DNA from: Paraburkholderia hayleyella
GTDB lineage: Bacteria > Pseudomonadota > Gammaproteobacteria > Burkholderiales > Burkholderiaceae
DNA: 64,000 nt
Assembly: GCF_009455685.1 (NCBI RefSeq)
Contig: NZ_QPES01000001.1
Location: 2,418,001-2,482,000, forward strand
Direction: 5' to 3'
In this document: positions 54,118-62,909 of the stretch, piece after piece
How positions within the stretch are numbered: the first letter of the stretch is position 1
Layout of the letters: the number at the start of each line of letters is the position of its first letter
Position numbers and translations under genes: made by a program
The notes under the pieces: generated by a model
The model's input: only the letters and a program-made list of their open reading frames with translations
What the model was told of the DNA's origin: nothing
Databases searched by the model: none

Positions 54118-56132
54118 CGCTCACGCACCGGCTGATTCGTTCATACGCGTTCTACACGCTGGGCTTTCTGGCATTTATCTATGTGATGCTGCAAATCGAG
54201 CGCAGCACCGGGCCTGGCACGTGGATCGGCTATGTCTTTCTGTTTGTGCCCATCGCGGTTTATGCGGTCATCGGCCTGTTATCGCGCACCTCGGATCTGG
54301 TCGAATACTACGTCGCCGGGCGGCGTGTGCCAGCCGTCTTCAACGGCATGGCGACGGCCGCCGACTGGCTCTCAGTGGCCTCTTTCATTGGCCTCGCCGG
54401 GTCACTCTATGCAACCGGCTACGATGGCCTCGCCTATCTCATGGGCTGGACCAGCGGCTATTGTCTCGTGGCCTTGTTGCTCGCCCCGTATGTGCGCAAG
54501 CTGGCGCGCTATACCATCGCCGACTTTCTCGGCACACGGTTTTCAAGCAATCTGGTCCGTGGTCTCGCCGCACTCGCCACGATTCTGTGTTCGTTTGTCT
54601 ATCTTGTCGCGCAAATTCAGGGCGTCGGCCTGATTGCCGCGCGTTTTATCGGCGTCGATTTCGCCATCGGTATTTTCTGCGGGCTGGCGGGCATTCTGGT
54701 TTGTTCGTTTCTCGGCGGCATGCGCGCGGTGACCTGGACGCAAGTGGCGCAATACATCATTCTGATTGCCGCCATCCTGATTCCCGTGGCAATGATTGCG
54801 CACAAGGATGGGCTCGGCTGGATACCGCATTTCAGCTACGGCAAGCTGATGACGCAAGTCGAAACGCGTGAGCACGAGGTGCTTGCTGCGCCAGAGGAAC
54901 AGATCATCCGGGATCAGTACCGGCAACGGGCGGCACACATCCAGAGCCTGCTCGATACCTTGCCTGGCTCATTTGTGACCGAACGGCAGCGCATGGAGCA
55001 GGAGATCAAGACGTTGCGGCGACGTAACGGTCCGTTACGCGAGATCAACACGCTTGAGCGGGCGTTCGAAGCGTTTCCACTGAATGCGGCAAGCGCGCAG
55101 ATCAGGTGGACGGAGCAGCGCGACACCCTGTTAGCCCGCGCAGCCGCGCCCCTGCCGATGCATGAACCGTTTCCCGCTGCGACACAAGAAGCACGCGAGC
55201 ACCATCGCATCAATTTTCTTGCGTTGTTGCTGTGCCTCTCGCTTGGGACCGCGAGTCTGCCGCATATTCTGACGCGCTATAACACCACGACATCGGTGGC
55301 CTCTGCGCGCCGCTCGGTAGGCTGGACACTCTTTTTCATCGCCCTGTTCTATTTGACCGTGCCGTTGCTGGCTGTCCTGATCAAATACGAAATCCTGACT
55401 CACCTGGTAGGCCAACGTTTTAGCGAACTGCCGCAATGGGTCATGCAATGGCGCAAGGTCGAGCCTTATTTGCTGAGTATCAGCAATAGCAATCTCAATG
55501 GCATCGTGCATTGGGGCGAAATTCAGATACAACCCGACATGCTGGTACTAGCGGCACCCGAGATTGCCGGGCTGCCCTACGTCATGTCAGGCCTGATTGC
55601 AGCAGGAGCGCTCGCGGCCGCGCTTTCGACAGCGGATGGGTTATTGCTGACGATTGCCAATGCGCTCTCGCACGATATCTACTATTTCATGGTGGACCCG
55701 ACGGCCTCGAGCCAGCGTCGGGTGAGTGTTTCGAAGCTTTTATTGCTAGGCGTGGCGCTTTTTGCGTCTTATGTGGCATCGCTCAATGCGGGAAATATCT
55801 TGTTTCTGGTGGGTGCCGCGTTTTCGCTGGCGGCATCGAGTCTTTTTCCGGTCCTGGTGCTGGGTGTGTTCTGGAAAAGAATCACACGGCGCGGCGCGGT
55901 GGCAGGCATGGTGGCTGGATTGCTGGTGTGCGTTTACTACATCGTCTCGACTTATCCGTTTTTCATCCAGCTCACGGGGTATCGCGGCGTGCACTGGTTC
56001 GGTATCGATCCGATCAGTTCGGGCGTGTTTGGTGTCCCTGCTGGTTTTTTGGGCGCGATTGCGGTGAGCTTGCTGGATACGCGTCCCGATGCCTATACCC
56101 GGGCACTGGTCGACTATATCCGGCATCCGTGA
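54114..56132 (+). CDS. Sodium/solute symporter, VC_2705 (ActP-related) subfamily
   Basis: 672 residues, about thirteen membrane helices. SSS signatures: DLVEYYVAGRRVPAVFNGMATAADWLSVASFIGLAGSLYATGYDGLAYLMGWTSG region, and TASLPHILTRYNTTTS followed by ALSTADGLLLTIANALSHD. A hydrophilic insertion (about residues 250-360, rich in Arg/Glu) between helices is typical of this subfamily. ActP relatives import acetate or other short carboxylates; substrate unproven. Translationally coupled to DUF4212. Confidence 0.88.
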   Translation: MTLTHRLIRSYAFYTLGFLAFIYVMLQIERSTGPGTWIGYVFLFVPIAVYAVIGLLSRTSDLVEYYVAGRRVPAVFNGMATAADWLSVASFIGLAGSLYATGYDGLAYLMGWTSGYCLVALLLAPYVRKLARYTIADFLGTRFSSNLVRGLAALATILCSFVYLVAQIQGVGLIAARFIGVDFAIGIFCGLAGILVCSFLGGMRAVTWTQVAQYIILIAAILIPVAMIAHKDGLGWIPHFSYGKLMTQVETREHEVLAAPEEQIIRDQYRQRAAHIQSLLDTLPGSFVTERQRMEQEIKTLRRRNGPLREINTLERAFEAFPLNAASAQIRWTEQRDTLLARAAAPLPMHEPFPAATQEAREHHRINFLALLLCLSLGTASLPHILTRYNTTTSVASARRSVGWTLFFIALFYLTVPLLAVLIKYEILTHLVGQRFSELPQWVMQWRKVEPYLLSISNSNLNGIVHWGEIQIQPDMLVLAAPEIAGLPYVMSGLIAAGALAAALSTADGLLLTIANALSHDIYYFMVDPTASSQRRVSVSKLLLLGVALFASYVASLNAGNILFLVGAAFSLAASSLFPVLVLGVFWKRITRRGAVAGMVAGLLVCVYYIVSTYPFFIQLTGYRGVHWFGIDPISSGVFGVPAGFLGAIAVSLLDTRPDAYTRALVDYIRHP

Positions 56133-56215
56133 GATGGAGCGATGCTGGCAAGCCAAAGGAGAGGCGCGGAAAACCTGGCGAATGGGCGAGAGTTTGCTAT
56201 ACTCTGCGTCCTCGC

Positions 56216-56305
56216 GGAGAGATGGATGAGCGGTTTAAGTCGCACGCCTGGAAAGCGTGTATAGGTTAATACCTATCCGGGGTTCGAATCCCCGTCTCTC
56301 CGCCA
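56216..56305 (+). tRNA. tRNA-Ser (GGA)
   Basis: A 90-base class II tRNA with acceptor GGAGAGA/TCTCTCC, discriminator G and encoded CCA, anticodon loop CTGGAAA (GGA), a long variable arm (GTATAGGTTAATACC) and T arm GGGGTTCGAATCCCC. A TATACT at 56198-56203 is a likely -10. Confidence 0.96.
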
Positions 56306-56317
56306 CAATGGAATATC

Positions 56318-56352
56318 AAAACCCCGTAAGTTCAAGAACTTACGGGGTTTTT
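56318..56352 (+). terminator. tRNA-Ser terminator
   Basis: A near-continuous stem (AAAACCCCGTAAGTTC at 56318-56333 with its complement at 56336-56350) followed by TTTTTGTTTTTT. Confidence 0.9.
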
Positions 56353-56372
56353 GTTTTTTCTGGTCCATCTGG

Positions 56373-56812
56373 CCTGACGGGTATTTTCGTACCACTGGTT
56401 TCTAGAGATTCACAGCCCCAGTGGTTGAACTACGTTCGCTAGCCCGGCGAAATTCTGCCGGGCTTAGGTACTGCAAACTCGAATGCGGACGCACTTCGTT
56501 GTAATGTGTACGCCAGTCTTCGATCACGATCTTCGCTCCGATCCGGTTGCGAAACCATTCCATCGCCAAACATTCATCACGGAATTTTCCGTTGAAGCTT
56601 TCGTTGGTGCCGTTTTGCCAAGGCTTACCCGGATCAATCAGTGCCGTCTCAATCTGCTCTTGAACCGCCCATTTCAATAGCGCTGTGCTGACAAACTCTG
56701 GCCCATTGTCTGACCGGAGATAACGCGGTGCGCCATGCACGCTAATCAATCGACCAAGCACTTCGACGACTCAACTTGAGCGAATCGATCACGCCACATC
56801 AATCGCCAGTAC
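56373..56812 (-). pseudogene. IS3-family element, 3' fragment (transposase OrfB C-terminus)
   Basis: The right end of the element (CCTGACGGGTATTTTCGTAC, then TTTCTAGAG) is at the left of the fragment. Leftward reading encodes the last part of an IS3 OrfB integrase domain: RYLRSDNGPEFVS, DPGKPWQNGTNESFNGKFRDECL and HYNEVRPHSSLQYLSPAEFR, which contain the second Asp and the Glu of the DDE triad. Homology continues to about 56810, with an in-frame TGA near 56790 where the sister copy at 63.3 kb has GGA. The 5' part, OrfA and the left end are missing. Inactive remnant. Confidence 0.9.
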
Positions 56813-56978
56813 ATTGCCGCAGAAATATGCATCGGGAATAGATTAATGCGAAATTCTGTCACGGTTTGTTAATCGCTGCTTATCCCATATTAAATTCGTG
56901 GACCTTAATGGATTTAAATGGTCAGGTAACAGGTTTGACAGCTAATGCTGCATCGCTGATCTTTTCAGGGAGCGGGAA

Positions 56979-59312
56979 GTGGCAGAATTTGATCCATTAC
57001 GTCAGGGTGTCGCGGGGCGCCAGATGTATTTTCTCGACGTGCCCGGCACCGCCAGCGCGGCGGCGCTCTCGGTCGTGTCGTTCAAGGCCACCGAAAAGAT
57101 GGGCGCACCGTCCGAAGTGATTGTCGAGGTGACGCATCCCGAACAGCTTCCACGCACCGATTATCTGAACCTTGATGCGACGTTTAGCATCGTGTCCGAG
57201 GATGGCCAACCGCGAAAATTCAGCGGCTTCATAGAACGCTTTTCCACGATTCAGACCACGAGCGACTATGTAAAGTATCAAATTGTCCTGAAGTCGCATG
57301 TCGGTCGGCTCGCCGCAGTCACCCGAAACAGGATTTTCCAGCATGCTTCAACGCCCGGCATTCTCGCGGAAATCCTGCGCGGTCATGGAATGCGTGAGCA
57401 TCAATTCAGTTTTCGTCTGCGCCGTCAGTACCCGACACACGCGTTCCGCATGCAGCACGGCATGAGCGATGCAGCCTATGCCCACATGCTCCAGGAGAAA
57501 GCGGGTATCTACAGCTATATCCAGGAGACGGAATACGGCGACCAGGTGGTCTACGGAGATGATCAGGATCATTACATTTACGATGAGCCGCAACGCATCG
57601 TGCCGTACCGCGAAGCGGCGGGACTTGAGGCGGACGGCGTCGAGGCCGTAACGGCGATCAGGACCCATACCGTGATCGTGCCGCAGTCGTTCGTGGTTGC
57701 GGATTACAACCCTGAAAAAGCGTGGGAGCGTCTGAAAGACGAAGTCAATGTGGCCCCAGGCGATTCCACCACCTATGGTCAGCCCTATATTTATGGCACT
57801 CACCACCTGGACCAGGCAGGCGCGAAGTGGGAAGCGCAACTCCGCCACGAAGCGGCGATTGCCTGGCAGGTCGTCTATGAAGGCGAAAGCAATGTCCTGG
57901 CCTTGCAGCCGGGCTACGTGCTGGAAACAGATATTGTCTTGCCCGATGCACCGAAAGGCCAACTGATTGTCGAAGTCACCCATAGCGGCGCACGCGATGC
58001 GTCCTATATGAACAGCTACAGGGCGATTCCCGCCGACCGCCGTTTTCGTCTCCAATTTGAGCCGGAAACCTGGGCCAAAGTGACCGGTACCCTGTCAGCG
58101 CGCGTCACAAGCCCGGACGCCTACTCATACGCGTACATCACAAAAGACGGCCACTACATCGTTCGCTTCGATGCGGACTTCGAGACTTGGCCTAACGGTG
58201 GCGAGAGCGTACCGCTAAGGCTGGCAAAACCGTTCGCGGGCAAGCTGCAAACCGGCATGCATTTCCCAGCGCTGGACGATGCCGAAGCCGTGATTACCTG
58301 TCGTGATGGCGACCCGGACAAGCCTGAAATCGTTGCGTTTCACCATCACAGCCAGGCGCGCGACCTGGTGACGAATGACCGGCGCTGGCTCTCGCGCAAC
58401 GTGATCCGCACGCAGAAGAACAACAAGCTGCGCATGGAGGACTGGTCGGGCCAGGAGGGCATCAAGCTCAGCACCGACCACTCGGGCAAGTCACAACTGA
58501 ATCTCGGCTACCTGGTAAACAGCAAGCTCGAATATCGGGGCGAAGGCTTTGAAGCGCGTACGTCCGGTTACGGCGTGAACCGTGCGGGCAAGGGCGTGAT
58601 GGTCACGACCTATGACCGCCCCGGCGCAACCGGGCACCAGCTCGACATGCAGGAAACCATTGCGCAACTGGAAAGCGCGCTGGAACTTGCGAAGACACTG
58701 GCTGGTTCGGCCAGCAGCGCGAAGGCCGAGCCTGCCGACACCGCCGCACAACAGCAGATGAAGGACGATCTGGACGGCCTGAAGAAACCAGGCCTGCTGA
58801 TGAGCACGCCCGCATCGGCGGGCATTGTCGCGGGCGGTGGCGTTCAGCTTTCGGCGCAGGACAGCATTTCAACCGTTGCCGGGAAAAATGCCGACTGGAG
58901 TGTGCTGAAGCGCTTCACGGTCACGGCGGGCGAAAGAATTTCACTGTTCGCACAGAAGTTCGGCATCAAGATTTTTGCGACCAAAGGCCCTGTCGAAGTC
59001 CAGGCCCAAGGCGGCCCGATGTCTCTCATTGCGGACAAGGACGTGAACGTCGCCAGCGTCAACGGCAAGGTCAAGGTTTCTGCGGCGCAGGAAATCATCC
59101 TGGAGTGCGGCGGCGCGTTCGTCCAAATCAAGGACGGCAGCATTACGCTCGGCGGGCCCGGCGACCTGTTCCTCAAGACCATTACCGTGCAAAAGCAGGG
59201 CAAGGCATCGATGTATGGCGTTACGCCGTGGTCGCTCCTGCCCCAGCCGAGTATTTGTCTCGAATGCATGATTCACGCCGCCGAGCAAGGCTCGATGACA
59301 TTGGAACGCTGA
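56979..59312 (+). CDS. vgrG: Type VI secretion VgrG spike protein
   Basis: 777 residues from GTG 56979, with AGGGAG eight bases upstream. The gp27/gp5-like core (about 1-560) starts FKATEKMGAPSEVIVEVTHPEQL and includes QEKAGIYSYIQE and FDADFETWPNGG. A C-terminal DUF2345 region (about 620-750) gives the repetitive beta-helix sequences GVQLSAQDSIS and KVKVSAAQEIILECGGAFVQIKDGSITL. The C-terminus has no fused enzyme; cargo is encoded downstream. VgrG trimers tip the injected tube and carry effectors. No other T6SS structural genes are in the window, so this is an orphan vgrG cargo module. A weak TTGACA at 56935-56940 may be its -35. Confidence 0.93.
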   Translation: MAEFDPLRQGVAGRQMYFLDVPGTASAAALSVVSFKATEKMGAPSEVIVEVTHPEQLPRTDYLNLDATFSIVSEDGQPRKFSGFIERFSTIQTTSDYVKYQIVLKSHVGRLAAVTRNRIFQHASTPGILAEILRGHGMREHQFSFRLRRQYPTHAFRMQHGMSDAAYAHMLQEKAGIYSYIQETEYGDQVVYGDDQDHYIYDEPQRIVPYREAAGLEADGVEAVTAIRTHTVIVPQSFVVADYNPEKAWERLKDEVNVAPGDSTTYGQPYIYGTHHLDQAGAKWEAQLRHEAAIAWQVVYEGESNVLALQPGYVLETDIVLPDAPKGQLIVEVTHSGARDASYMNSYRAIPADRRFRLQFEPETWAKVTGTLSARVTSPDAYSYAYITKDGHYIVRFDADFETWPNGGESVPLRLAKPFAGKLQTGMHFPALDDAEAVITCRDGDPDKPEIVAFHHHSQARDLVTNDRRWLSRNVIRTQKNNKLRMEDWSGQEGIKLSTDHSGKSQLNLGYLVNSKLEYRGEGFEARTSGYGVNRAGKGVMVTTYDRPGATGHQLDMQETIAQLESALELAKTLAGSASSAKAEPADTAAQQQMKDDLDGLKKPGLLMSTPASAGIVAGGGVQLSAQDSISTVAGKNADWSVLKRFTVTAGERISLFAQKFGIKIFATKGPVEVQAQGGPMSLIADKDVNVASVNGKVKVSAAQEIILECGGAFVQIKDGSITLGGPGDLFLKTITVQKQGKASMYGVTPWSLLPQPSICLECMIHAAEQGSMTLER

Positions 59313-59818
59313 TGATTCCTGCCTCTGTTGCTGCACAACTCCGCGAATTCCGTAAGCGTCACCACTACAGTAGCCATGTCGTGGCGCTGGTTGATGGGCT
59401 CCAGTATCAGCAGCACACCGGCTGGCAACTCACGCCCGAAGATGGCATGGCGGTTTCGCTGTTCGCGGGCACGAAAGAGATTGCGCTTGCGCATGCGGGT
59501 CCGTGGCTGATTGACCCGAAGACAGCGCGGGAGCGTGTTGGAGACCTTGGCAAACTCGAACAGGGCCGCCCTGGGGTGATCTGGCTGATTACTTCAGAGA
59601 GTTTGGAGAGGCAAGCCGCAAAGTTGCGCCCGCACCTGAATACCAGGCTACCAACCGGGCAGTCTGCACTGCTGCGCTTCTGGGACCCCAGGGTATTGCA
59701 TGCGCTGAATGCAGCGTACCAGGACAAGGCCAGCCGGAGCCTTTTCAGGACCGCCGAAGCATGGCAATACCTCAACGAAGGACAACGGTTCACCATCAAC
59801 GACAATGCAACTCACTGA
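59312..59818 (+). CDS. DUF4123 T6SS effector adaptor (TEC/Tap-like)
   Basis: 168 residues. ATG 59312 shares a base with the vgrG stop (TGATG). The sequence VALVDGLQYQQHTGWQ, FAGTKEIALAHAGPWLI and LLRFWDPRVLHAL (FWDPR-type motif) are typical of DUF4123, a chaperone family that loads effectors on VgrG or PAAR tips. Position between vgrG and the toxin supports that job. Confidence 0.88.
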   Translation: MIPASVAAQLREFRKRHHYSSHVVALVDGLQYQQHTGWQLTPEDGMAVSLFAGTKEIALAHAGPWLIDPKTARERVGDLGKLEQGRPGVIWLITSESLERQAAKLRPHLNTRLPTGQSALLRFWDPRVLHALNAAYQDKASRSLFRTAEAWQYLNEGQRFTINDNATH

Positions 59819-60149
59819 AGAACAATGGGCGATCCTGAAAGTCTACGAAGACCGTAACTATGTGGACTTTATCCGCGGCCATATCGTGCGCGATTATCCC
59901 AGGCTGGCCGACGATCCGACTTTGCGCGACCGGCTCAATGCAGCTTATGCGCGCACGAAAGAGCTTGGATTCACCTACGACCGGCAGATCGTTCAGTTTC
60001 TATATCTTGAAGCGATTGCAGCTGGCTTTTACACGAAGCCAGCCATCGCGGCATGGCTCGGCAAACCGGGCATGCCCCCTGAACAGCGCTTTGATATGGC
60101 AATGGATGTAGCACGCGCGAAGCTGCGTGAGAAGAAGGAGAACAGGTAA
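59805..60149 (+). CDS. Small protein, candidate co-adaptor of the toxin
   Basis: 114 residues, start ATG 59805 overlapping the preceding gene by 14 bases. Helical and charged (MQLTEEQWAILKVYEDRNYV...), no membrane segment. No enzyme motif. In Pseudomonas aeruginosa the TseT toxin (same Tox-REase-5 family) uses a DUF4123 chaperone plus a small co-chaperone gene in this position; by analogy this protein is the co-chaperone. That assignment is inference. Confidence 0.7.
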   Translation: MQLTEEQWAILKVYEDRNYVDFIRGHIVRDYPRLADDPTLRDRLNAAYARTKELGFTYDRQIVQFLYLEAIAAGFYTKPAIAAWLGKPGMPPEQRFDMAMDVARAKLREKKENR

Positions 60150-60803
60150 ATGGCGGTATTCGTAATTCCCCTGCTCGGAGGGGCTGGCGAAGCCATTGCA
60201 GCCGCATTGTCGGCGTTCGTTTCATCAGGTGCCGCAACGGCGGTGGCGGGCGGCGCGGCGGCGGCGGCTGTTCTGGCGTTGCCGGGAGACACGGCACAGG
60301 ACAATGACAAGGCGAGAGCGGAAGCACAGGCAAACACGCGCACGCAGCAACCGCGTTGCAAGTGCCCGCCTGAGAAAAGCGGCGAAAAAGTGCGGAGAAA
60401 GCACAACATGAACCCCGAGCCGCGGCGTTATCAAGCCCGCATCACTGGATACGAATACGGTATCACGACGGATGGCAGAGGCCGAGAGACTAAGGATGAC
60501 TGGAATATGGAGTTTGCCTGGCTGGGGACGGATTTCGACGGCTTTGTAAAAGAGCAGTGCCTATTGCAGGAAGCCAAGGGAAATTACGATCAATTACTGG
60601 ATAAATTTTTTGATGAAAATGGCGATCCGAAATACAACTTTGATGGATTTACCTCGACAAAAACCCAAATATTTAAACAAGGCACGCTTGTTAAGAAAAA
60701 TCCACCAACAAAATTGATATGGTACTTTCAAACACCCGAAGCACGAGTGTATCTGATGGATACGCTTGCGCGCGCCAGTGTCCCCTCTGTTTATCAGCCG
60801 TGA
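60150..60803 (+). CDS. T6SS nuclease toxin, Tox-REase-5 domain (TseT-like)
   Basis: 217 residues, starting directly after the previous stop. Residues about 5-46 are hydrophobic Ala/Gly-rich and could aid membrane passage or binding to the spike. Residues about 70-217 fit Tox-REase-5: CKCPP, NPEPRRYQARITGY, then a PD-(D/E)xK-type core with D128/D130 (GTDFDGF), C137 and E141-A-K143 (LQEAKGNYDQ). The expected reaction is DNA cleavage in a target cell. GC falls noticeably in the second half, as in the next gene, suggesting that toxin and immunity parts have a separate origin. Confidence 0.85.
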   Translation: MAVFVIPLLGGAGEAIAAALSAFVSSGAATAVAGGAAAAAVLALPGDTAQDNDKARAEAQANTRTQQPRCKCPPEKSGEKVRRKHNMNPEPRRYQARITGYEYGITTDGRGRETKDDWNMEFAWLGTDFDGFVKEQCLLQEAKGNYDQLLDKFFDENGDPKYNFDGFTSTKTQIFKQGTLVKKNPPTKLIWYFQTPEARVYLMDTLARASVPSVYQP

Positions 60804-60810
60804 GAATTTC

Positions 60811-61539
60811 ATGTACTTAACTTCACAGCATCGAGATAGTGAAAACCTAAGAAAGGCAGATTTTGAATTTCACCTCCGACGTTTGCGACCTGTCATTGAA
60901 CTTCTTGCTGAAAAGGATGCGAAATTGGATGGGGATTGGTTTCTGGGCGGAAGTAGTATTGCCGATGCTCAACGATTCCCGGTTTTCAGTGGTCGCGCGA
61001 TCAGAAAAGAAGTCATTGACGAATTGCGAAGAAAAAATGCTGATGTTATTGACGACGCCAAGTTCATCGGAATATGGAATGGAGATTTACAAAAAGGTTG
61101 TGGCAGCTCGATTGAATTTTGCATTGACAGCACGGTGTTTTCCAATACTTTCGAGTTGACGGTCAATGAAATGACTGCCGAAACCTCCAGGCTTGGAGAC
61201 TATAGATCGGCGGTGGAAGTTGTAGAAAAGGTCGTCGAAATTTATACTCCGTCGAATTTAACGTTTGGGCCAAGGAAATATCAGGGAAAGCAGGTATTCG
61301 AAGATCGGCCCGGCGTTAGCTGGATGCTTTATTTGCCGCATGTCCTCGAGTCAAGCCAGGTTCCCGAAGCACGCGACCTGATTCCTGTCATGCGCGACGA
61401 CAGGCAGCAAGGCACGATCATCGTTAGCGTGACGGACGCGGTATTCGATGTGAACAACCGCGATCACGTCAAGGCGGCAAACGATATCGAAATCCGTTTG
61501 GCTGACCAGGACCTGTTGCCGCGTTTCGTTGATCTTTAA
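60811..61539 (+). CDS. Imm52-family immunity protein
   Basis: 242 residues from ATG 60811, seven bases after the toxin stop. No signal peptide or membrane segment, so cytosolic, which suits protection from a nuclease. The features SWMLYLPHVLESSQVPEARDLIPV and the linked toxin family point to Imm52, known as the partner of Tox-REase-5. AT-richer first two thirds. Confidence 0.8.
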   Translation: MYLTSQHRDSENLRKADFEFHLRRLRPVIELLAEKDAKLDGDWFLGGSSIADAQRFPVFSGRAIRKEVIDELRRKNADVIDDAKFIGIWNGDLQKGCGSSIEFCIDSTVFSNTFELTVNEMTAETSRLGDYRSAVEVVEKVVEIYTPSNLTFGPRKYQGKQVFEDRPGVSWMLYLPHVLESSQVPEARDLIPVMRDDRQQGTIIVSVTDAVFDVNNRDHVKAANDIEIRLADQDLLPRFVDL

Positions 61540-61694
61540 GTTGCCTGTTTATATAAAATCGCCCTTTCCAAAATTCCGGTCGCGTATCAAGTTAGTGAGC
61601 TAGCTAGATACGCGATTCGGCTTTGGTGACGACGATACTACATTGTATGCGCGATATGCCCAAGTGTGACGTGGGCGTATCGCGTCAACGGAGT

Positions 61695-62753
61695 CTATGA
61701 GTAATCTACGAAGTACACTGGCTTGTCAGACATTAAGCTATTCATTAAAGACGATGCACGGATAATAAATTTTCCCATATCTGCCATCAGGTTATCCAGG
61801 ATCTGGTAAAAATCGGGAGATAGCGGCTCGCCGGACAAAAATTCCGGAAAATTTTTGTCGAAGGACTCTATTTTGTATTTTTCATTAATATTATCACTGT
61901 GTTTTAATAGGGTGCTGGCCATGTTGATAACTTTATTATTTCCATCTTTTTGGTTATCGGTTAAATCACTTTTCGTGGAAAGAACACCGGAAAGTACCCT
62001 CACAGTCCCTTCCAGAAATTTCTTGCAATTTTTCATTTGCTCCAAATTTTTTTTGTAAGCATCAAGTTTTTCATTCCTCTTCTGCGTCGGTATAGTAGGA
62101 CGACCCATGCTGCCCACTGGGGCCCCCAGAAGCGTTTCATATATTAATGAATTGGCGTCTTTATTGAATTCTTCTATTTTAGAAATATGGCTATTCAGGA
62201 GTGGGATAGATTCGGGAGGCAACGAGTTCATAAACGAAAAATTCGCTAAATCTGTGCTAAAGGACTCTTCGGAAATATTTTCACTTTTGCTTAATAGGAT
62301 CTGAATTGCTCTGATCAGAGGAGAGAGGCGGTTGCTTTCATAATCCGAGTTATTTTTTATAAAATTTTCAGATGAAAGTTTTTGCGCGGCTAATTTTAAA
62401 ATTTTCACGTGCGCCAGTCTTTCCTCATCAACTCTTTTTAAAAAATTAAATTTTTCAGTTGTAATATTTTGTTCTTTGGAAATATTATCTGAAAAATTGT
62501 GCGGAACTTTCCCTGGGTTGTCGACCTTATCCTGCGTCTCCGTTTGGGGACTGGCTAGCGTAACACTTCGATTTTCAATCTTGATTTGATCCGTGAAAGA
62601 TGACTGCGACTTGGCAGTTGTAGAGCCCGTATCAACCGAGTCAATAGTACATATTTTTCCTCCGATATTTGATGATGTAGTTTCGTTGTTCTGATCCGTA
62701 TTAATCGACAGATTTCTATCAATTCTAGAAGATGTTGCTGATGAAGTTTGCAT
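61695..62753 (-). CDS. AT-rich orphan, effector-like hypothetical protein
   Basis: 352 residues from ATG 62753. The first 60 residues are Ser/Thr/Asn/Gln-rich with no hydrophobic core (MQTSSATSSRIDRNLSINTD), and the rest is predicted helical, rich in Lys, Asn, Ser and Leu, without membrane segments or recognised motifs. GC is very low for this genome. It lies inside the IS-bounded island but faces the toxin operon, so it is unlikely to be part of it. Amino-acid bias and N-terminus are like type III effectors; unproven. No obvious sequence similarity to the orphan at 20066-21196. Confidence 0.7.
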   Translation of the reverse strand: MQTSSATSSRIDRNLSINTDQNNETTSSNIGGKICTIDSVDTGSTTAKSQSSFTDQIKIENRSVTLASPQTETQDKVDNPGKVPHNFSDNISKEQNITTEKFNFLKRVDEERLAHVKILKLAAQKLSSENFIKNNSDYESNRLSPLIRAIQILLSKSENISEESFSTDLANFSFMNSLPPESIPLLNSHISKIEEFNKDANSLIYETLLGAPVGSMGRPTIPTQKRNEKLDAYKKNLEQMKNCKKFLEGTVRVLSGVLSTKSDLTDNQKDGNNKVINMASTLLKHSDNINEKYKIESFDKNFPEFLSGEPLSPDFYQILDNLMADMGKFIIRASSLMNSLMSDKPVYFVDYS

Positions 62754-62909
62754 GTTCGAATTAACTTTTTGGTTGATGTATATGAAGTCGGCTTATTGCC
62801 GCCTCATGATTTTAGTAACATTACTCGAAATAACGTTCCATTGAGGTGGTGAACCGCCCCGGGAATCGTGGAGGCTGGTTGGTTTAAGTTAATGCGGGTT
62901 TAGCGGTAG

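Noticed and set aside
62700..62900. Type III regulon box (TTCG-N16-TTCG) upstream of the 61695-62753 orphan
   Set aside because: Single TTCG elements occur but not with the required spacing; the same holds upstream of 20066.
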